Origin: an uncultured Bariatricus sp. | GTDB taxonomy: Bacteria; Bacillota; Clostridia; Lachnospirales; Lachnospiraceae | Direction of reading: 5' to 3' | DNA: 34,855 nt | NCBI GenBank assembly: GCA_934307065.1 | Contig: CAKRCD010000021.1 | Location: 1 to 34,855 of the forward strand | Shown: positions 1-8,772 of the stretch, piece after piece | Position numbering within the stretch: position 1 is the stretch's first letter | Layout of the letters: every line of letters starts with the position of its first letter | Translations under genes and position numbers: made by a program | The notes under the pieces: generated by a model | What the model was told of the DNA's origin: nothing | Seen by the model: only the letters and a program-made list of their open reading frames with translations | The model's database searches: none

Positions 1-132
1 TGCAATCCGGTATTTCATGGAAATGTGGTAAGTGTAAATCAGATGATTGGCATTATGATGGGAAGTATAGCTGTATTCGGAATTATTTATTATTTTGTCA
101 CATTGCTGCCAGAGGGGGAAGGCGGACGATAG
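1..132 (+). CDS. C-terminal end of a membrane protein (5' truncated by window edge)
   Basis: The frame beginning at base 1 is open for 43 codons and stops with TAG at 130-132. The visible tail has a short polar stretch, then about 20 hydrophobic residues rich in Ile, Met, Gly and Phe (roughly residues 16-37 of the visible part), then a short acidic/glycine-rich end (PEGEGGR). This is what the last transmembrane helix and cytoplasmic or external tail of an integral membrane protein look like. The family cannot be recognised from so little. No clear terminator follows; an 8-bp hairpin lies 77 bases downstream. Confidence 0.55.
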   Translation, partial: CNPVFHGNVVSVNQMIGIMMGSIAVFGIIYYFVTLLPEGEGGR

Positions 133-396
133 GAAAGCAGTTAAAATTGAGAAAGTATACAAGATGGTCAATGAAACCAAAGAGTAACTAGATGTCAGAC
201 GTTAAGATGCAGTGCAGATTGTAATATTACAGTTTTGCACTGCTTCATTATATAGATTATCTGTTTCAAAATATGCAGAAAAATTTGAAGCATTTGTTAT
301 AAACTATTTTTGTAGTTTCAGAAATAAATGATATATGATATAATTACATATTGTATCAAACTCTTTTGCTTTACACAGCAGAAGAAAGTTGGTTTT
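133..396 (+). other. Intergenic stretch with one hairpin and one possible promoter
   Basis: No convincing gene is seen here. A perfect 8-bp inverted repeat, GCAGTGCA at 209-216 and TGCACTGC at 236-243, could fold into a hairpin with a 19-base loop, but no T-run follows, so it is at best a weak terminator or a remnant of mobile DNA. The rest is A+T-rich and leads into the -10-like sequence at 336-344. Confidence 0.4.
336..344 (+). promoter_or_regulatory. Possible extended -10 promoter ahead of the integrase remnant and ychF
   Basis: TGATATAAT gives an extended -10 element (TGn followed by TATAAT at 339-344). No good -35 hexamer is seen at the right distance. If active, the transcript would run through the integrase remnant into ychF, which has no other obvious promoter. 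Confidence 0.3.
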
Positions 397-622
397 ATGG
401 GCAGAGATTTAAGAGGCAGAGAGTTGAGAGTAGGCATAAGCCAGCGTAAGGATGGTTTATATACAGCCAGATTTATTAGCAAGCAAACTGGAAAAAATAT
501 TCAGCAATACTTCCCAAAACTTCAAGAATGTCGTCATTACGATGAACTTATATGTTCATGTGATGGAAGAAGAAAAGGTAAAAGAGATAGAAAAAATAGA
601 CAATGTCCTAAAAATTGTGTAG
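397..622 (+). pseudogene. Internally deleted tyrosine recombinase (integrase) remnant
   Basis: From ATG 397 the frame encodes an N-terminus typical of Tn916/ICE-type integrases in Clostridia: GRDLRGRELRVGISQRKDG, then LYTARF, then KLQECR, which is the arm-type DNA-binding domain. Around 531-535 the coding signal moves to the third frame. There ITMNLYVHV, followed by a Glu/Lys-rich helix and LKIV, ends with TAG at 620-622. This matches the C-terminal end of the same family, including the region of the catalytic tyrosine (codon 551-553). The core catalytic domain (roughly 300 residues expected) is missing and the two ends are out of frame, so it is a deletion remnant. An open frame at 328-669 runs across it but has no family-like sequence after the junction. 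The fragment ends 63 bases before ychF. Confidence 0.7.
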
Positions 623-685
623 AAAAATATATAGAAAGGCAGAAAGCCTTGATTTACAGGCATTTCTGAACAGGTATGACATATT

Positions 686-1786
686 ATGAAACTTGGAATC
701 GTGGGACTCCCAAACGTAGGAAAAAGTACACTATTCAACTCTTTGACAAAAGCAGGTGCGGAATCAGCCAATTATCCGTTCTGTACAATCGACCCGAATG
801 TCGGTGTGGTAACGGTACCGGATGAAAGACTGGACGTGCTTGGCAAGATGTACAACACGAAGAAAATTGTTCCGGCAGCCATTGAATTTGTAGACATTGC
901 CGGACTTGTCAAAGGAGCATCTAAGGGAGAAGGTCTTGGAAACCAGTTCCTTGCAAATATCCGTGAAGTGGATGCGATTGTGCATGTAGTCAGATGTTTT
1001 GAAGACAGTAATATCGTACACGTAGATGGAAGTATTAATCCACCTCGTGATATTGAAACAATTAATTTTGAACTCATTTTCTCAGATATCGAGATTCTGG
1101 ACAGAAGAATTGCCAAGGCAGTCCGTGCGGCAAGAAATGACAAGATGGTAGCTAAAGAACTGGCACTGATGGAGAAGGTAAAAGCACATCTGGAAGAAGG
1201 CAAGATGGCTAAGAGCTTTACCGATATTGCGGATGAAGACGAGCAGGCATGGCTGGAAAGCTATAATCTCCTCACATACAAACCGGTTATTTTTGCGGCA
1301 AATGTAACCGAAGATGATTTGGCAAATGACGGGGCAGACAACAAGGGGGTACAGGATGTACGTGAGTATGCGGCCCGTGAAGGCTGTGAAGTATTTGTAG
1401 TCTGCGCCCAGATTGAACAGGAAATTGCAGAGCTTGACGATGACGAGAAGAAGATGTTCTTAGAAGATTTGGGACTGAAAGAATCCGGTCTTGAGAAACT
1501 GATTAAGGCAAGCTACAGTCTGCTCGGACTGATTAGTTATCTGACAGCAGGAGAACCGGAGTGCCGTGCGTGGACCATTAAGAAAAATACAAAAGCACCA
1601 CAGGCAGCAGGAAAGATTCACTCAGATTTCGAGAGAGGATTTATCCGTGCCGAAATCGTTTCCTATGATGACCTTATGGCATGCGGAACATACAATGCAG
1701 CAAAAGAAAAAGGTCTGGTAAGACTGGAAGGAAAAGATTATGTAGTGCAGGATGGGGATATTATTCACTTCCGTTTCAACGTATAG
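686..1786 (+). CDS. ychF: YchF/OLA1-type redox-regulated, ribosome-associated ATPase
   Basis: This is a universally conserved Obg-family P-loop protein that binds ATP rather than GTP and associates with ribosomes. The 366-residue length is standard for the family. The P-loop GLPNVGKST lies at residues 7-15, the switch/Walker B region VDIAGLVKGASKGEGLGNQFL near 68-88, and a central coiled-coil domain near 125-200. The C-terminal TGS-like domain ends in the typical VVQDGDIIHFRFNV. The NKxD specificity motif of true GTPases is replaced in this family; here the equivalent stretch is FAANVTEDD. The ribosome site is weak (only CAGG at 671-674). The gene starts 63 bases after the integrase remnant, so an earlier insertion and deletion may have changed its upstream region. 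lgt follows after 50 bases. Confidence 0.97.
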   Translation: MKLGIVGLPNVGKSTLFNSLTKAGAESANYPFCTIDPNVGVVTVPDERLDVLGKMYNTKKIVPAAIEFVDIAGLVKGASKGEGLGNQFLANIREVDAIVHVVRCFEDSNIVHVDGSINPPRDIETINFELIFSDIEILDRRIAKAVRAARNDKMVAKELALMEKVKAHLEEGKMAKSFTDIADEDEQAWLESYNLLTYKPVIFAANVTEDDLANDGADNKGVQDVREYAAREGCEVFVVCAQIEQEIAELDDDEKKMFLEDLGLKESGLEKLIKASYSLLGLISYLTAGEPECRAWTIKKNTKAPQAAGKIHSDFERGFIRAEIVSYDDLMACGTYNAAKEKGLVRLEGKDYVVQDGDIIHFRFNV

Positions 1787-1836
1787 TTCACGGAAATAGA
1801 ATATATGGACAGTGTTTATAAAAAGAGAGGAAGTAT

Positions 1837-2760
1837 ATGACAGCAATGATTAGTTTTCCTCATTTGGGGGTGGAACTGGCTCATGTGCAGAGCGGATTTT
1901 CCGTTTTTGGATTTGAAATTTCCTGGTTCGGAATTTTTCTGGGACTTGCCGTTCTTGTAGGAACAGGAGTCATTGTCCTGGAAGCATTATACACCAGACA
2001 ACAGGTCAACACGTACTTGAATCTGACCTTTTTTGCAGTTATAGCTGCATTAATCGGAGGACGGGTTTACTATGTGCTGCCCCAGTGGACTTATTATAAG
2101 AAGCATTTCGGAGAAATCTGGAATATTCGAAGCGGTGGCATGGGATTTTACGGGGCACTTTTTGGAGGACTCCTTATTATATGCCTATATGGCTGGTTCA
2201 GCAAAGAACGTGTTGGTACGCTTCTGGATACGATAGCCATGGGGCTTGCAGCAGGACAGGCAGTAGGAATATGGGGATGTTTCTTTGAAAACGAATATTT
2301 CGGAGAATACACAGACCGCTTCTGGGCCATGCGGCTTCCGCTGGAACAGATATCCTTAGGTGCGGTTACAGACAAAATGAAGAATCATATCGATACTATA
2401 AATGGAGAGCGTGTGGTACAGGTAAGCCCACTGGTATTCTGGATGTTTTTATGGTGTATTGTTGTATTTACAGTATTGTTTTTTCACAGATTCCGGAAAA
2501 AATTCGAAGGAGAAGCGTTTCTTGTATATATGTCTCTGTACAGTTTTGGAAGTTTCTGGCTGGAATTTTTTAGAGCAGATGCGCTGAAAGTAAATGGATG
2601 GAAAATCACACAGATACTGGCAGCAATTGTCACATTCCTTTCCATTGGAATGATTCTGTATATATGGAGTCAGAGTGACCGGGCAAGAATGCAGCGGATG
2701 CGGGAAAGAGAAGCATGGAAATCCTCAAGGATTTTAAAGAAAGGAATGTCTTTAAAGTAA
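1837..2760 (+). CDS. lgt: Lgt-family (prolipoprotein diacylglyceryl transferase-like) membrane protein with altered signature
   Basis: The protein has 307 residues with about seven hydrophobic segments and the general Lgt layout: an IGGRVYYVLPQW segment near residue 70, RSGGMGFYGALFGG near 98-111, a GxWGxFFxxExFG signature near 144-156, and GSFWLEFFRAD near 237-248. Lgt attaches diacylglycerol from phosphatidylglycerol to the lipobox cysteine of prelipoproteins at the membrane. In the family signature GRxGNFxNxExxG the Arg and first Asn are regarded as essential. This protein has Ile145 and Cys148 there, Glu instead of the second Asn, and Tyr105 where E. coli has His103. The conserved Arg of the last motif (R246) is kept. 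It could be a diverged paralogue with changed or lost activity. Ribosome site GAGAGGA precedes ATG 1837. It may be co-transcribed with ychF. Confidence 0.8.
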   Translation: MTAMISFPHLGVELAHVQSGFSVFGFEISWFGIFLGLAVLVGTGVIVLEALYTRQQVNTYLNLTFFAVIAALIGGRVYYVLPQWTYYKKHFGEIWNIRSGGMGFYGALFGGLLIICLYGWFSKERVGTLLDTIAMGLAAGQAVGIWGCFFENEYFGEYTDRFWAMRLPLEQISLGAVTDKMKNHIDTINGERVVQVSPLVFWMFLWCIVVFTVLFFHRFRKKFEGEAFLVYMSLYSFGSFWLEFFRADALKVNGWKITQILAAIVTFLSIGMILYIWSQSDRARMQRMREREAWKSSRILKKGMSLK

Positions 2761-2794
2761 CTTTTTGAGGAGTGTAAGCTTTTGTGAAATTTAC

Positions 2795-2823
2795 TGGACT
2801 TTTGAAAATAGACAGACTATAAT
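2795..2823 (+). promoter_or_regulatory. Promoter of nifJ
   Basis: TGGACT at 2795-2800, a 17-base spacer and a perfect TATAAT at 2818-2823 form a sigma-A type promoter 42 bases before nifJ. The strong ribosome site AAGGAGG follows. Confidence 0.65.
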
Positions 2824-2865
2824 GGAATATAAATCGAAAAATTGTTTGATTAAGGAGGACTAGAA

Positions 2866-5800
2866 ATGGCGAGATCAATGAAGACCATGGATGGTAACCA
2901 CGCAGCAGCTCATGCATCTTATGCATATACAGAGGTCGCTGCTATTTATCCTATCACACCATCATCCGTTATGGCAGAAGCTACAGATGAATGGTCAACT
3001 CAAGGAAGAAAAAATATATTTGGACAGACTGTACAGGTAACAGAATTACAGTCTGAAGCGGGTGCAGCAGGTACCGTACACGGTTCTTTGTCAGCAGGTG
3101 CGTTGACAACAACATACACAGCTTCACAGGGCTTACTTCTTATGATTCCGAACTTGTATAAGATTGCCGGTGAACAGCTTCCAGGTGTATTTAATGTTTC
3201 TGCACGTACGATTGCGAGTCATGCACTTAGTATTTTTGGTGATCACTCCGACGTACTTGCCTGTCGTCAGACTGGATGTGCAATGCTTTGTGAATCAAGT
3301 GTTCAGGAAGTCATGGATTTGACACCGGTTGCACATTGTGCAGCTTTAAAGGGACGTCTGCCATTTATTAACTTTTTTGATGGTTTCCGTACTTCACATG
3401 AGATTCAGAAAATCGAAGTATGGGATTATGAAGATTTAAAAGATATGGTAGATATGGAGGCTGTTGATGCATTTCGTAAGCATGCATTGAATCCAAATCA
3501 TCCATGTCAGAGAGGTTCTGCCCAAAATGGAGATATATTCTTCCAGGCTCGTGAGGCATGTAACCCTTATTATGAGGCAATGCCTGCAATTGTTCAGTCT
3601 TATATGGACAAGGTAAATGCAAAGATTGGTACAAATTACAAACTATTCAACTACTATGGGGCAGAAGATGCTGAGAGCGTAATTATTGCTATGGGCTCTG
3701 TATGTGATACCATTGACGAGACGATTGATTACTTACTTGCACAGGGAAAGAAAGTCGGTGTTGTAAAAGTTCGTCTGTACAGACCATTCAGCGCACAGGC
3801 ACTGATTGATGCAATTCCTGATACGGTAAAATACATCAATGTATTAGATAGAACAAAAGAACCTGGAGCAATGGGTGAACCATTATATCTGGATGTTGTC
3901 GCAGCACTTCGTGGCAGCAAATTCGAAGGTGTTCAGATTAATACAGGACGTTACGGCCTTTCATCAAAAGATACAACTCCGGCTCAGATTGTAGCTGTAT
4001 TTGACAATAAAGACAAGCAGCGTTTCACAGTAGGTATCGTAGATGATGTGACAGGACTTTCACTGGAAGTCGGTGCGCCTATTTACACTACACCGGAAGG
4101 AACGATTAACTGTAAGTTCTGGGGACTTGGAGCTGACGGAACAGTTGGAGCAAATAAGAACTCTATTAAGATTATTGGGGATAATACAGATATGTATGCA
4201 CAGGCATACTTTGACTATGACTCTAAGAAGTCCGGTGGTGTTACTATGTCACACCTTCGTTTCGGTAAGAAACCAATTAAGTCAACTTACTTAATTAGAA
4301 CAGCGAACTTTGTAGCATGTCACAATCCATCCTATGTACATAAGTATAATATGGTTCAGGAACTGGTAGATGGCGGCACTTTCCTGTTGAACTGCTCATG
4401 GAATGCAGAAGAACTGGATACACATCTTCCTGGACAGGTAAAATCATACATTGCAAATCATGGTATCAAGTTCTACACAATTGATGGTATCAGAATCGGT
4501 AAAGAAATCGGTCTTGGCGGACGTATTAATACAGTTCTCCAGTCTGCATTCTTCAAGCTGGCAAATATTATTCCGGAAGAAGAAGCAATTGATTTGATGA
4601 AGAAGGCCGCAAAGGCAACCTACGGTAAGAAAGGTGACAAGATTGTTCAGATGAACTATGATGCCATCGATGCCGGAGCAAAACAGATCGTAGAAGTAGA
4701 AGTACCGGAAAGCTGGAAAAACTGCACGGACGAGGGCTTACAGACACCGGAAGTGAATGGCGGTAAAGAGGAAGTAGTAGCTTTCGTTAAGAATATTCAG
4801 GCAAAAGTAAATGCACAGGAAGGAAACAGCCTGCCTGTATCAGCATTCGTAGATTATGCAGATGGTACAACACCTTCTGGAACAGCAGCATACGAAAGAC
4901 GTGGTATTGCAGTAGACATTCCAGTATGGAAAGAAGAAAACTGTATCCAGTGTAACCGCTGCGCATATGTATGTCCGCATGCAGTTATCCGTCCGGTAGC
5001 ACTGACGGAAGAAGAAGCAGCAAACGCACCGGAAGGAATGAGAACACTTCCGATGACAGGTATGCCGGAACTGAAGTTTACCATGACAATTTCTGCATAT
5101 GACTGTACAGGATGCGGATCTTGTGTCAATGTCTGCCCTGGTAAGAAGGGTGAAAAAGCTCTTGTTATGGCGAATATGGAAGAAAATCAAGGCGAGCAGG
5201 CATACTTCGATTACGGCAAGGCATTAGAGCCAAAGGCAGATGTAATTGCAAAATTTAAAGAAAATACTGTAAAAGGAAGCCAGTTCAAACAGCCACTTCT
5301 CGAGTTCTCAGGAGCTTGTGCAGGTTGTGGTGAAACTCCATATGCGAAACTGGTTACTCAGTTATTCGGTGACAGAATGTACATTGCAAATGCAACAGGA
5401 TGCTCATCTATCTGGGGAAATTCAGCGCCATCTACACCTTACACGGCAAATGCACAGGGCAGAGGACCGGCATGGTCTAACTCTTTATTTGAAGATGCAG
5501 CTGAATTTGGATATGGTATGCTTCTTGCACAGAGAGCAATCAGAAGTGGTCTGAAAGAAAAGGTAGAACAGATTATTGAAGATAAATGCTGTCCGGAAGA
5601 AGGTATTGAGGCTGCAAAGGAATGGCTTGATACATTTAACAGCGGAGCTACGAATGGAACAGCTACAGATAAATTAGTTGCTGCAATCGAAAACTGTAAT
5701 TGTCCGACATGCCAGGCTATCGTAAAACAGAAAGATTTTCTTGCTAAGAAATCACAGTGGATTTTCGGCGGTGATGGATGGGCTTATGATATAGGATTTG

Positions 5801-6402
5801 GTGGTGTAGACCACGTACTCGCAAGTGGCAAAGACATTAACATTATGGTATTTGACACAGAAGTATATTCTAATACAGGTGGACAGTCTTCTAAGGCCAC
5901 TAAGACTGGTGCGGTTGCCCAGTTTGCAGCAGGCGGTAAAGAAGTGAAGAAGAAAGACCTTGCAAGTATCGCAATGAGCTATGGTTATGTATATGTTGCA
6001 CAGATCGCAATGGGAGCTGACTTTAATCAGACTGTAAAAGCGATTGCAGAAGCAGAAGCTTATCCGGGACCATCCCTGATTATTGCTTATGCACCATGTA
6101 TCAACCATGGTATTAAGAAAGGTATGAGCAAAGCTCAGACAGAAGAAGCACTGGCTGTAGAATGTGGATATTGGAATAACTTCCGTTACAATCCGGCTGC
6201 TGAAGGTAACAAGTTTACACTTGACAGCAAAGAACCAAAATTAGAGAACTACAAAGATTTCTTAAATGGAGAAGTTCGTTACAATGCATTGGTTCGTTCA
6301 AATCCTGAAAAAGCAGACAAACTGTTTGCTCAGAACGAATCAGAAGCTAAAGAAAGATATGAATATCTTAAGAAACTTATTGCTTTGTACGGAGAAGAAT
6401 AG
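2866..6402 (+). CDS. nifJ: Pyruvate:ferredoxin (flavodoxin) oxidoreductase, single-chain
   Basis: The enzyme converts pyruvate and CoA to acetyl-CoA and CO2 while reducing ferredoxin, the central step of clostridial fermentation; it is cytoplasmic. The 1178-residue length fits the fused single-chain type. The N-terminal pyruvate-binding domain has YAYTEVAAIYPITPSSVMAE near residue 20. A two-cluster ferredoxin domain has CIQCNRCAYVCP (C693, C696, C699, C703) and CTGCGSCVNVCP (C747, C750, C753, C757). The C-terminal thiamine-diphosphate domain has the CAGCGE pair (C818, C821), GDGWAYDIGFGG near 969 and DTEVYSNTGGQSSK near 1001-1014. The start is fixed by AAGGAGG seven bases upstream of the ATG. 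It is monocistronic: its own promoter lies upstream and a strong terminator at 6422. Codons look highly optimised, as expected for an abundant enzyme. Confidence 0.98.
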   Translation: MARSMKTMDGNHAAAHASYAYTEVAAIYPITPSSVMAEATDEWSTQGRKNIFGQTVQVTELQSEAGAAGTVHGSLSAGALTTTYTASQGLLLMIPNLYKIAGEQLPGVFNVSARTIASHALSIFGDHSDVLACRQTGCAMLCESSVQEVMDLTPVAHCAALKGRLPFINFFDGFRTSHEIQKIEVWDYEDLKDMVDMEAVDAFRKHALNPNHPCQRGSAQNGDIFFQAREACNPYYEAMPAIVQSYMDKVNAKIGTNYKLFNYYGAEDAESVIIAMGSVCDTIDETIDYLLAQGKKVGVVKVRLYRPFSAQALIDAIPDTVKYINVLDRTKEPGAMGEPLYLDVVAALRGSKFEGVQINTGRYGLSSKDTTPAQIVAVFDNKDKQRFTVGIVDDVTGLSLEVGAPIYTTPEGTINCKFWGLGADGTVGANKNSIKIIGDNTDMYAQAYFDYDSKKSGGVTMSHLRFGKKPIKSTYLIRTANFVACHNPSYVHKYNMVQELVDGGTFLLNCSWNAEELDTHLPGQVKSYIANHGIKFYTIDGIRIGKEIGLGGRINTVLQSAFFKLANIIPEEEAIDLMKKAAKATYGKKGDKIVQMNYDAIDAGAKQIVEVEVPESWKNCTDEGLQTPEVNGGKEEVVAFVKNIQAKVNAQEGNSLPVSAFVDYADGTTPSGTAAYERRGIAVDIPVWKEENCIQCNRCAYVCPHAVIRPVALTEEEAANAPEGMRTLPMTGMPELKFTMTISAYDCTGCGSCVNVCPGKKGEKALVMANMEENQGEQAYFDYGKALEPKADVIAKFKENTVKGSQFKQPLLEFSGACAGCGETPYAKLVTQLFGDRMYIANATGCSSIWGNSAPSTPYTANAQGRGPAWSNSLFEDAAEFGYGMLLAQRAIRSGLKEKVEQIIEDKCCPEEGIEAAKEWLDTFNSGATNGTATDKLVAAIENCNCPTCQAIVKQKDFLAKKSQWIFGGDGWAYDIGFGGVDHVLASGKDINIMVFDTEVYSNTGGQSSKATKTGAVAQFAAGGKEVKKKDLASIAMSYGYVYVAQIAMGADFNQTVKAIAEAEAYPGPSLIIAYAPCINHGIKKGMSKAQTEEALAVECGYWNNFRYNPAAEGNKFTLDSKEPKLENYKDFLNGEVRYNALVRSNPEKADKLFAQNESEAKERYEYLKKLIALYGEE

Positions 6403-6421
6403 GTAGGAAATAATTATGAGA

Positions 6422-6472
6422 TCCACCAGATGTGAAGATAATTTCCAGAATCTTCCATCTGGTGGAGTTTTT
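6422..6472 (+). terminator. Rho-independent terminator after nifJ
   Basis: TCCACCAGATG (6422-6432) pairs with CATCTGGTGGA (6456-6466). The stem is extended, after one bulged base, by GAAGAT (6434-6439) and ATCTTC (6450-6455). TTTTT follows at 6468-6472. It is an unusually long 17-bp stem. Confidence 0.92.
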
Positions 6473-6477
6473 ATTGC

Positions 6478-6506
6478 TTGATTTTTGGCTTGTTAATTAT
6501 TATAAT
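6478..6506 (+). promoter_or_regulatory. Promoter of the methyltransferase-GH3-HD-GYP operon
   Basis: TTGATT at 6478-6483, exactly 17 bases, then TATAAT at 6501-6506. It lies directly after the nifJ terminator and 38 bases before the next start codon. Confidence 0.75.
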
Positions 6507-6544
6507 TTAGGTAGTTATGGTTTGAGAAGAACGGAGATTGTGAA

Positions 6545-7120
6545 ATGGAAGCAGTTCTTTTAGGAACCGCGGGTTTTCTGCTTTACTTTTTGTATGATGT
6601 AAACAGTATTGTGATGAAGAATGGTTTTCTGCAAAAATTTTTTGCATTGGGAAGTGTTTTAGAAATAATTTCAGTAATATGGGCAATGAAACTGTTTGGA
6701 AGACAGAGAGCGTTTTGCCCGGTTATTGTACTCCTGTTTGCCATAGGAGCAGCCGGGTTTTTCTTGTTGCTCATCTATACTTTGTTTTTTGCACTTCCAT
6801 TCGAGGAAACATATTGTAAAGAAAATACGGTACGATTGGCTTATACAGAAGGCGTTTATAGCTTGTGCCGACACCCCGGAGTATTGTGGTTTGCCGGTGC
6901 GTACCTATGCTTATGGGGAATAACAGGCAGTGTGAGTGGCGGAGGGTATTTCCTTAGTATGATTGCCTGGAATTTTATTTATGTTATTTTGCAGGATATG
7001 TGGACATTTCCTCATACGTTTTCGAACTATCTTGAATATAAGAAGAAGACACCTTTTTTATTTCCCAACAGGAAGAGTATTCAGGAGTGTTTATCACATT
7101 ATACGAAGGACAAGAGATAA
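6545..7120 (+). CDS. Integral membrane protein resembling ICMT/PEMT-type methyltransferases
   Basis: The protein has 191 residues and about five hydrophobic segments (near 2-18, 30-50, 58-82, 108-130 and 134-150). The C-terminal half resembles the isoprenylcysteine carboxyl methyltransferase / phospholipid methyltransferase fold: EGVYSLCRHPGVLWFAG near residues 102-118 corresponds to the family's G-x-Y-x-x-x-R-H-P motif, and a later FSNYLEYKKKTPFLFP near 159-174 corresponds to the E-x-x-Y-x-x-Y-x-x-x-T-P-x-x-(I/F)-P ending. These two motifs build the S-adenosylmethionine pocket in the family. The substrate is unknown. It is the first gene of a three-gene operon; the GH3-like gene starts 14 bases after its stop. 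The functional label is inferred from the motifs only. Confidence 0.65.
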   Translation: MEAVLLGTAGFLLYFLYDVNSIVMKNGFLQKFFALGSVLEIISVIWAMKLFGRQRAFCPVIVLLFAIGAAGFFLLLIYTLFFALPFEETYCKENTVRLAYTEGVYSLCRHPGVLWFAGAYLCLWGITGSVSGGGYFLSMIAWNFIYVILQDMWTFPHTFSNYLEYKKKTPFLFPNRKSIQECLSHYTKDKR

Positions 7121-7134
7121 CCTGAGGTGAAGAA

Positions 7135-8745
7135 ATGAATTTGAAGGAAAAGTTAAAGAAACAACAATATGAGGAAATTTGGCAGCAATATTGTGGATTT
7201 TTGGATTTATCTATGGATGGATATATGAAAATTCAAAAGCGTCTGATGGAGGAACAGATTAAACTGTGGAGTCACAGCGGACTGGGTCAGTCAATTTTGA
7301 AGGGGAAATATCCACAGAATTTAGATGAATTTCGTAAGATGGTTCCGCTTACAGAATATGAGAATTACGCAGATGTTTTGTTGACAAAGCAGCCCCAGAT
7401 GCTTCCTGGAAATCCTATTATCTGGATACAGACAACCTGGGAGGGCGGAAAACATCCGATTAAGGTGGCACCCTATACCAGAAGTATGCTTGACACCTAC
7501 CGGAATAATGTAGTCGCATGTCTGATTTTATCAACCAGCAGGGAAAAAGGAAAGTTTGATGTGGCATCCACCGATAAATTTCTTTACGGTCTGGCACCGC
7601 TCCCTTATGCAACGGGACTTTTTCCGCTGGCCCTAAGCGAAGATATTGATATTGAGTTTTTGCCGGCAGTAAAGGATGCGGTCAATATGAGTTTCAGTGA
7701 ACGTAATAAACTGGGCTTTAAGATGGCAATGAAGAAGGATTTGGGCTTTTTCTTTGGACTTGGAAGTGTGGCATATGCTGTCAGCCAGAGTTTGTCTGCT
7801 ATGACAAGTTCCGGTGGCGGAATCAAATGGAAGGATCTGGTAAAATGTAAACCACATATGATTCTTCGTATGGCGAAGGCAAAATACCGCTGTAAAAAGG
7901 AAAACAGAGCATTACTTCCTAAAGATTTGTTTCATTTGAAAGGATTTATGGTAGCCGGAACGGACAATCAGTGCTATAAGAACGATTTGGAAGAACTTTG
8001 GGGAATCCGTCCTATGGAATTATTTGCAGGTACGGAACCGTCTATTATGGGGACAGAAACGTGGACACGGAACGGTATGTACTTCTTCCCCGATACTGCT
8101 TTTTATGAATTTATTACAGAAGCGGATATGTTGAAAAATCACGAAGATCCTTCTTATATCCCACCGACTTATCTGATGGATGAGGTACGGCCGGGGGAAA
8201 AATATGAATTGGTATTCACGATACTTAAAGGCGGTGCATTTGCCAGATATCGTTGTGGTGACATGTATCGCTGCGTGGGTCTGGAAAGCAGGGAGGATGA
8301 AACCAGCATTCCAAGGTTTGAGTATGTGGACCGGGTGCCATGGATTATTGATATTGCGGGATTTACAAGAATTTCGGAAAATGGAGTGAAAAATGTTATT
8401 GAATTGTCAGAACTTCCGATTTGTGATTGGACGCTGGCAAAAGAATACAATGAGCAGAACAGACCGTACCTGCATATGTATGTAGAACTGGAAAGAGACG
8501 CACTTTATAAACAGGCGATGAGTACGAATATTTTGAAAGAGTTATTAAGTACTTATTTTAAATATATTGATCAGGATTATCGGGATTTGAAGAAAATATT
8601 GGGGATGGATCCGCTAAAGGTTACGATTCTCCGTTGTGGTACTTTCCGTGCATATGAGGAAAAGAAAGGAAAAAAACCGCATCAGATGAGTCCGACATAT
8701 TATGAATTAAAGGAACTGTTAGAGATACAGGAATGTATCGGCTAA
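7135..8745 (+). CDS. GH3-family (auxin-responsive promoter family) acyl-acid-amide synthetase-like protein
   Basis: The protein has 536 residues, the usual length for GH3 enzymes, which adenylate a carboxylic acid and join it to an amine, commonly an amino acid. They belong to the ANL adenylating superfamily. Family features seen are FRKMVPLTEYENYADVL near residues 63-80, LKGGAFARYRCGDMYRCVG with Y372-R-C-G-D376 (the ATP ribose-binding YRxGD), FEYVDRVPWIIDIAGF..ISENGVKNVIE near 400-425, and a late MSPTYYELKELLE. Two motifs are diverged: the phosphate-binding loop reads QTTWEGGK (99-106) rather than SSGTTxGxxK, and the YGATEG-like motif reads FAGTEPS (297-303). GH3 proteins are known mainly from plants and occur sporadically in bacteria. 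The flanking genes suggest a small-molecule conjugation pathway. The substrate is unknown. Confidence 0.8.
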   Translation: MNLKEKLKKQQYEEIWQQYCGFLDLSMDGYMKIQKRLMEEQIKLWSHSGLGQSILKGKYPQNLDEFRKMVPLTEYENYADVLLTKQPQMLPGNPIIWIQTTWEGGKHPIKVAPYTRSMLDTYRNNVVACLILSTSREKGKFDVASTDKFLYGLAPLPYATGLFPLALSEDIDIEFLPAVKDAVNMSFSERNKLGFKMAMKKDLGFFFGLGSVAYAVSQSLSAMTSSGGGIKWKDLVKCKPHMILRMAKAKYRCKKENRALLPKDLFHLKGFMVAGTDNQCYKNDLEELWGIRPMELFAGTEPSIMGTETWTRNGMYFFPDTAFYEFITEADMLKNHEDPSYIPPTYLMDEVRPGEKYELVFTILKGGAFARYRCGDMYRCVGLESREDETSIPRFEYVDRVPWIIDIAGFTRISENGVKNVIELSELPICDWTLAKEYNEQNRPYLHMYVELERDALYKQAMSTNILKELLSTYFKYIDQDYRDLKKILGMDPLKVTILRCGTFRAYEEKKGKKPHQMSPTYYELKELLEIQECIG

Positions 8746-8772
8746 ATGAGATAAAGAAGATAAGAGGGTTAT

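Noticed and set aside
4840..6108. Long minus-strand open frames inside nifJ (for example 4840-5190 and 5752-6108)
   Set aside because: They are shadows of the strongly coding nifJ gene, with Cys/Ser/His-rich composition and no family features.
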